A stretch of DNA of 64,000 nt from Acidimicrobiales bacterium (lineage in GTDB: Bacteria > Actinomycetota > Acidimicrobiia > Acidimicrobiales > SHLQ01), in assembly GCA_020628865.1 (NCBI GenBank), contig JAHDEJ010000001.1, positions 317,395 to 381,394 on the forward strand, given 5' to 3'. Within the stretch, counting starts at the first letter, position 1. The number at the start of each line of letters is the position of its first letter. Shown here in pieces: positions 63,007 to 64,000 of this stretch. The position numbers were made by a program, and so were the translations under genes. The notes under the pieces are model-generated. The model did no database searches. It was given only the letters and a program-made list of their open reading frames with translations, and was not told where the DNA came from.

Positions 63007-64000
63007 ATGAATAGACAACGGCGGGAACATGCGGCAGAGACGCGCACGCTGCGGCATCTGATGAAGGGCTCAGCGGCGGTGCTGGTCCTTCTCGCAGCGA
63101 CTCTGGATGGAACGATTTCGTTCGCAGGGGCGCAGGAAGACTCGTGCGGGGAGATGAACTTCAGCTTCTCCGGCACCAAGTTGGTCGATGACGGCATCAG
63201 TGACAGTGCTGGGCCGTTCCCGGTGAGCATTCCGGCCGGAACCTACGACATCACCCTCGTGAGCACGGACAACCACTCCGAGGAGATCGAGGCCATGAAG
63301 GCCGAAGCGGAGATGGCCGAGGACGAGATGTCCGAAGACGCCGAGATGTCTGACGACGAGATGGTCGAAGACGGTATGACCGACGACGGCGAAGCCTCCG
63401 ACGACGGCATGGCCGAAGACGAGATGGCCGACGAAGGTGAAGCAACCGACGACGGCGAGATGGCCGACGACGGTGAAGCCTCTGATGACGACATGGTCGT
63501 CGAGGACGCGTCGGACGACGCCGACACCGTCGACGACGAGATCGCGGACGAAGCGGCCGCCGAGGACGAGCCTGCCGCTGACGAGATCGTCGGCCAGGAC
63601 GACGAGGCCGCAGCCGACGAGGACGCCACGGATGCCACTTCCGACGGCGAGGCAGAGGAAGCGGTTGCGAAGGAAGCGGGCGAGCCCGCAGACGAGAGCG
63701 ACGAGTCTGAGGTGGCACTCGATGCCGTCTCACTCCAGGCGGAGGCGCCTTCGGAGGAGGAGCCGGCAGAGGACGACACCGAGGCCGAAGCCGAAGACGA
63801 CACCGAAGCTGAAGGCGACGAGGTCGAAGCACCTGCCGAGGACGACACCGAGGCCGAAGCCGACGACGCCGAAGCACCAGCCGAAGACGACACCGAAGCT
63901 GAAGCCGACGACGCCGAAGCACCAGCCGAAGACGACACCGAAGCTGAAGCCGACGACGCCGAAGCACCAGCCGAAGACGACACCGAAGCTGAAGCCGACG
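63007..64000 (+). CDS. Secreted, extremely acidic repeat protein, 3' truncated by window end
   Basis: Open for 331 codons to the edge with no stop. A signal peptide is likely ([20 protein letters not shown] then FAGAQ, cleavage near AGA-QED). A short domain of about 50 residues ([20 protein letters not shown]...[13 protein letters not shown]) follows. From about residue 94 onward the chain is almost wholly Asp, Glu, Ala, Ser and Met, ending in 15-residue repeats [18 protein letters not shown] 63007 is preceded by GAAAGG. A calcium- or cation-binding envelope protein is a guess; the rest lies outside the window. Confidence 0.75.
   Translation, partial: MNRQRREHAAETRTLRHLMKGSAAVLVLLAATLDGTISFAGAQEDSCGEMNFSFSGTKLVDDGISDSAGPFPVSIPAGTYDITLVSTDNHSEEIEAMKAEAEMAEDEMSEDAEMSDDEMVEDGMTDDGEASDDGMAEDEMADEGEATDDGEMADDGEASDDDMVVEDASDDADTVDDEIADEAAAEDEPAADEIVGQDDEAAADEDATDATSDGEAEEAVAKEAGEPADESDESEVALDAVSLQAEAPSEEEPAEDDTEAEAEDDTEAEGDEVEAPAEDDTEAEADDAEAPAEDDTEAEADDAEAPAEDDTEAEADDAEAPAEDDTEAEAD
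63841..64000 (+). repeat. 45-bp in-frame tandem repeat
   Basis: Units begin at 63841, 63886, 63931 and 63976 (the last cut by the window edge). They encode [15 protein letters not shown] and differ by only a few bases. Diverged half-units precede from about 63772. The array continues beyond the window. Confidence 0.92.

Noticed and set aside
63243..63983. Ser/Ala-rich minus-strand frame at the window end
   Set aside because: It is the complement of the acidic repeat protein, which has a signal peptide and ribosome site on the plus strand.
63841..64000. CRISPR-like array
   Set aside because: The repeats are directly adjacent with no unique spacers, are in frame, and lie inside a coding region.

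Overview
The window is GC-rich DNA from an actinobacterium, most likely of the class Acidimicrobiia (Ilumatobacter-like). This is inferred from gene content, since no 16S gene is present. Supporting content: the block infA-rpmJ-rpsM-rpsK-rpsD-rpoA-rplQ-truA; rplM-rpsI followed by glmM and glmS, with acpS-nnr further along as in actinobacteria; an RsiG-type c-di-GMP anti-sigma protein; DUF3263 and LytR_C proteins; a mycothiol/DinB-family protein; and an F420-type FrhB protein.

Layout. 1-6 kb: the end of a phytanoyl-CoA dioxygenase-like gene, then a complete five-gene dipeptide/oligopeptide ABC importer on the minus strand. 6-11 kb: a DUF1989 protein, a DinB/mycothiol-family protein, a two-repeat MVL-type mannan-binding lectin, and a CoA-transferase/ThDP-enzyme pair. 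11-17 kb: a calcium-repeat surface protein, a CoxG-like protein, and an operon of nitroreductase, AhpD-like peroxidase, SDR and alpha/beta hydrolase. 17-24 kb: a degenerate amino-acid-dehydrogenase-like protein with an FrhB-family iron-sulfur protein, a CIRCE-controlled groL, glycerate kinase, and convergent otsA and otsB for trehalose. 24-30 kb: LytR_C and DUF3263 genes, tRNA-Thr(TGT), rsiG, small enzymes, a dehydratase and a gamma-glutamyltransferase-like protein. 30-45 kb: hrpA, lipoproteins, class II aldolase, a GH26-like protein, MFS transporter, sulfite-oxidase-like protein, nnr-acpS, metY and a CoA-binding protein. 45-54 kb: PH-domain protein pair, USP-like membrane protein, an oversized glmS, glmM, rpsI, rplM. 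54-58 kb: two-component system, MFS transporter, hydrolase and an intergenic repeat cluster. 58-62.4 kb: truA and the alpha-operon ribosomal genes. The end holds a small metallopeptidase and the start of a very acidic secreted protein with 45-bp tandem repeats that runs off the edge.

The most notable observation is at 15811-16389 (minus). An AhpD/peroxidase-related gene reads straight through an in-frame UGA exactly where the second Cys of the CxxC active site belongs. A hairpin with a GGUCU apical loop follows at the same spacing as in the E. coli fdhF SECIS element. This supports a C-x-x-Sec selenoprotein rather than a pseudogene. Other points of interest are an apparent AUC start codon for infA behind a perfect AGGAGG, an RsiG homologue with two c-di-GMP signatures (the second with His for Gln), a 1145-residue GlmS, and an MVL lectin outside cyanobacteria.
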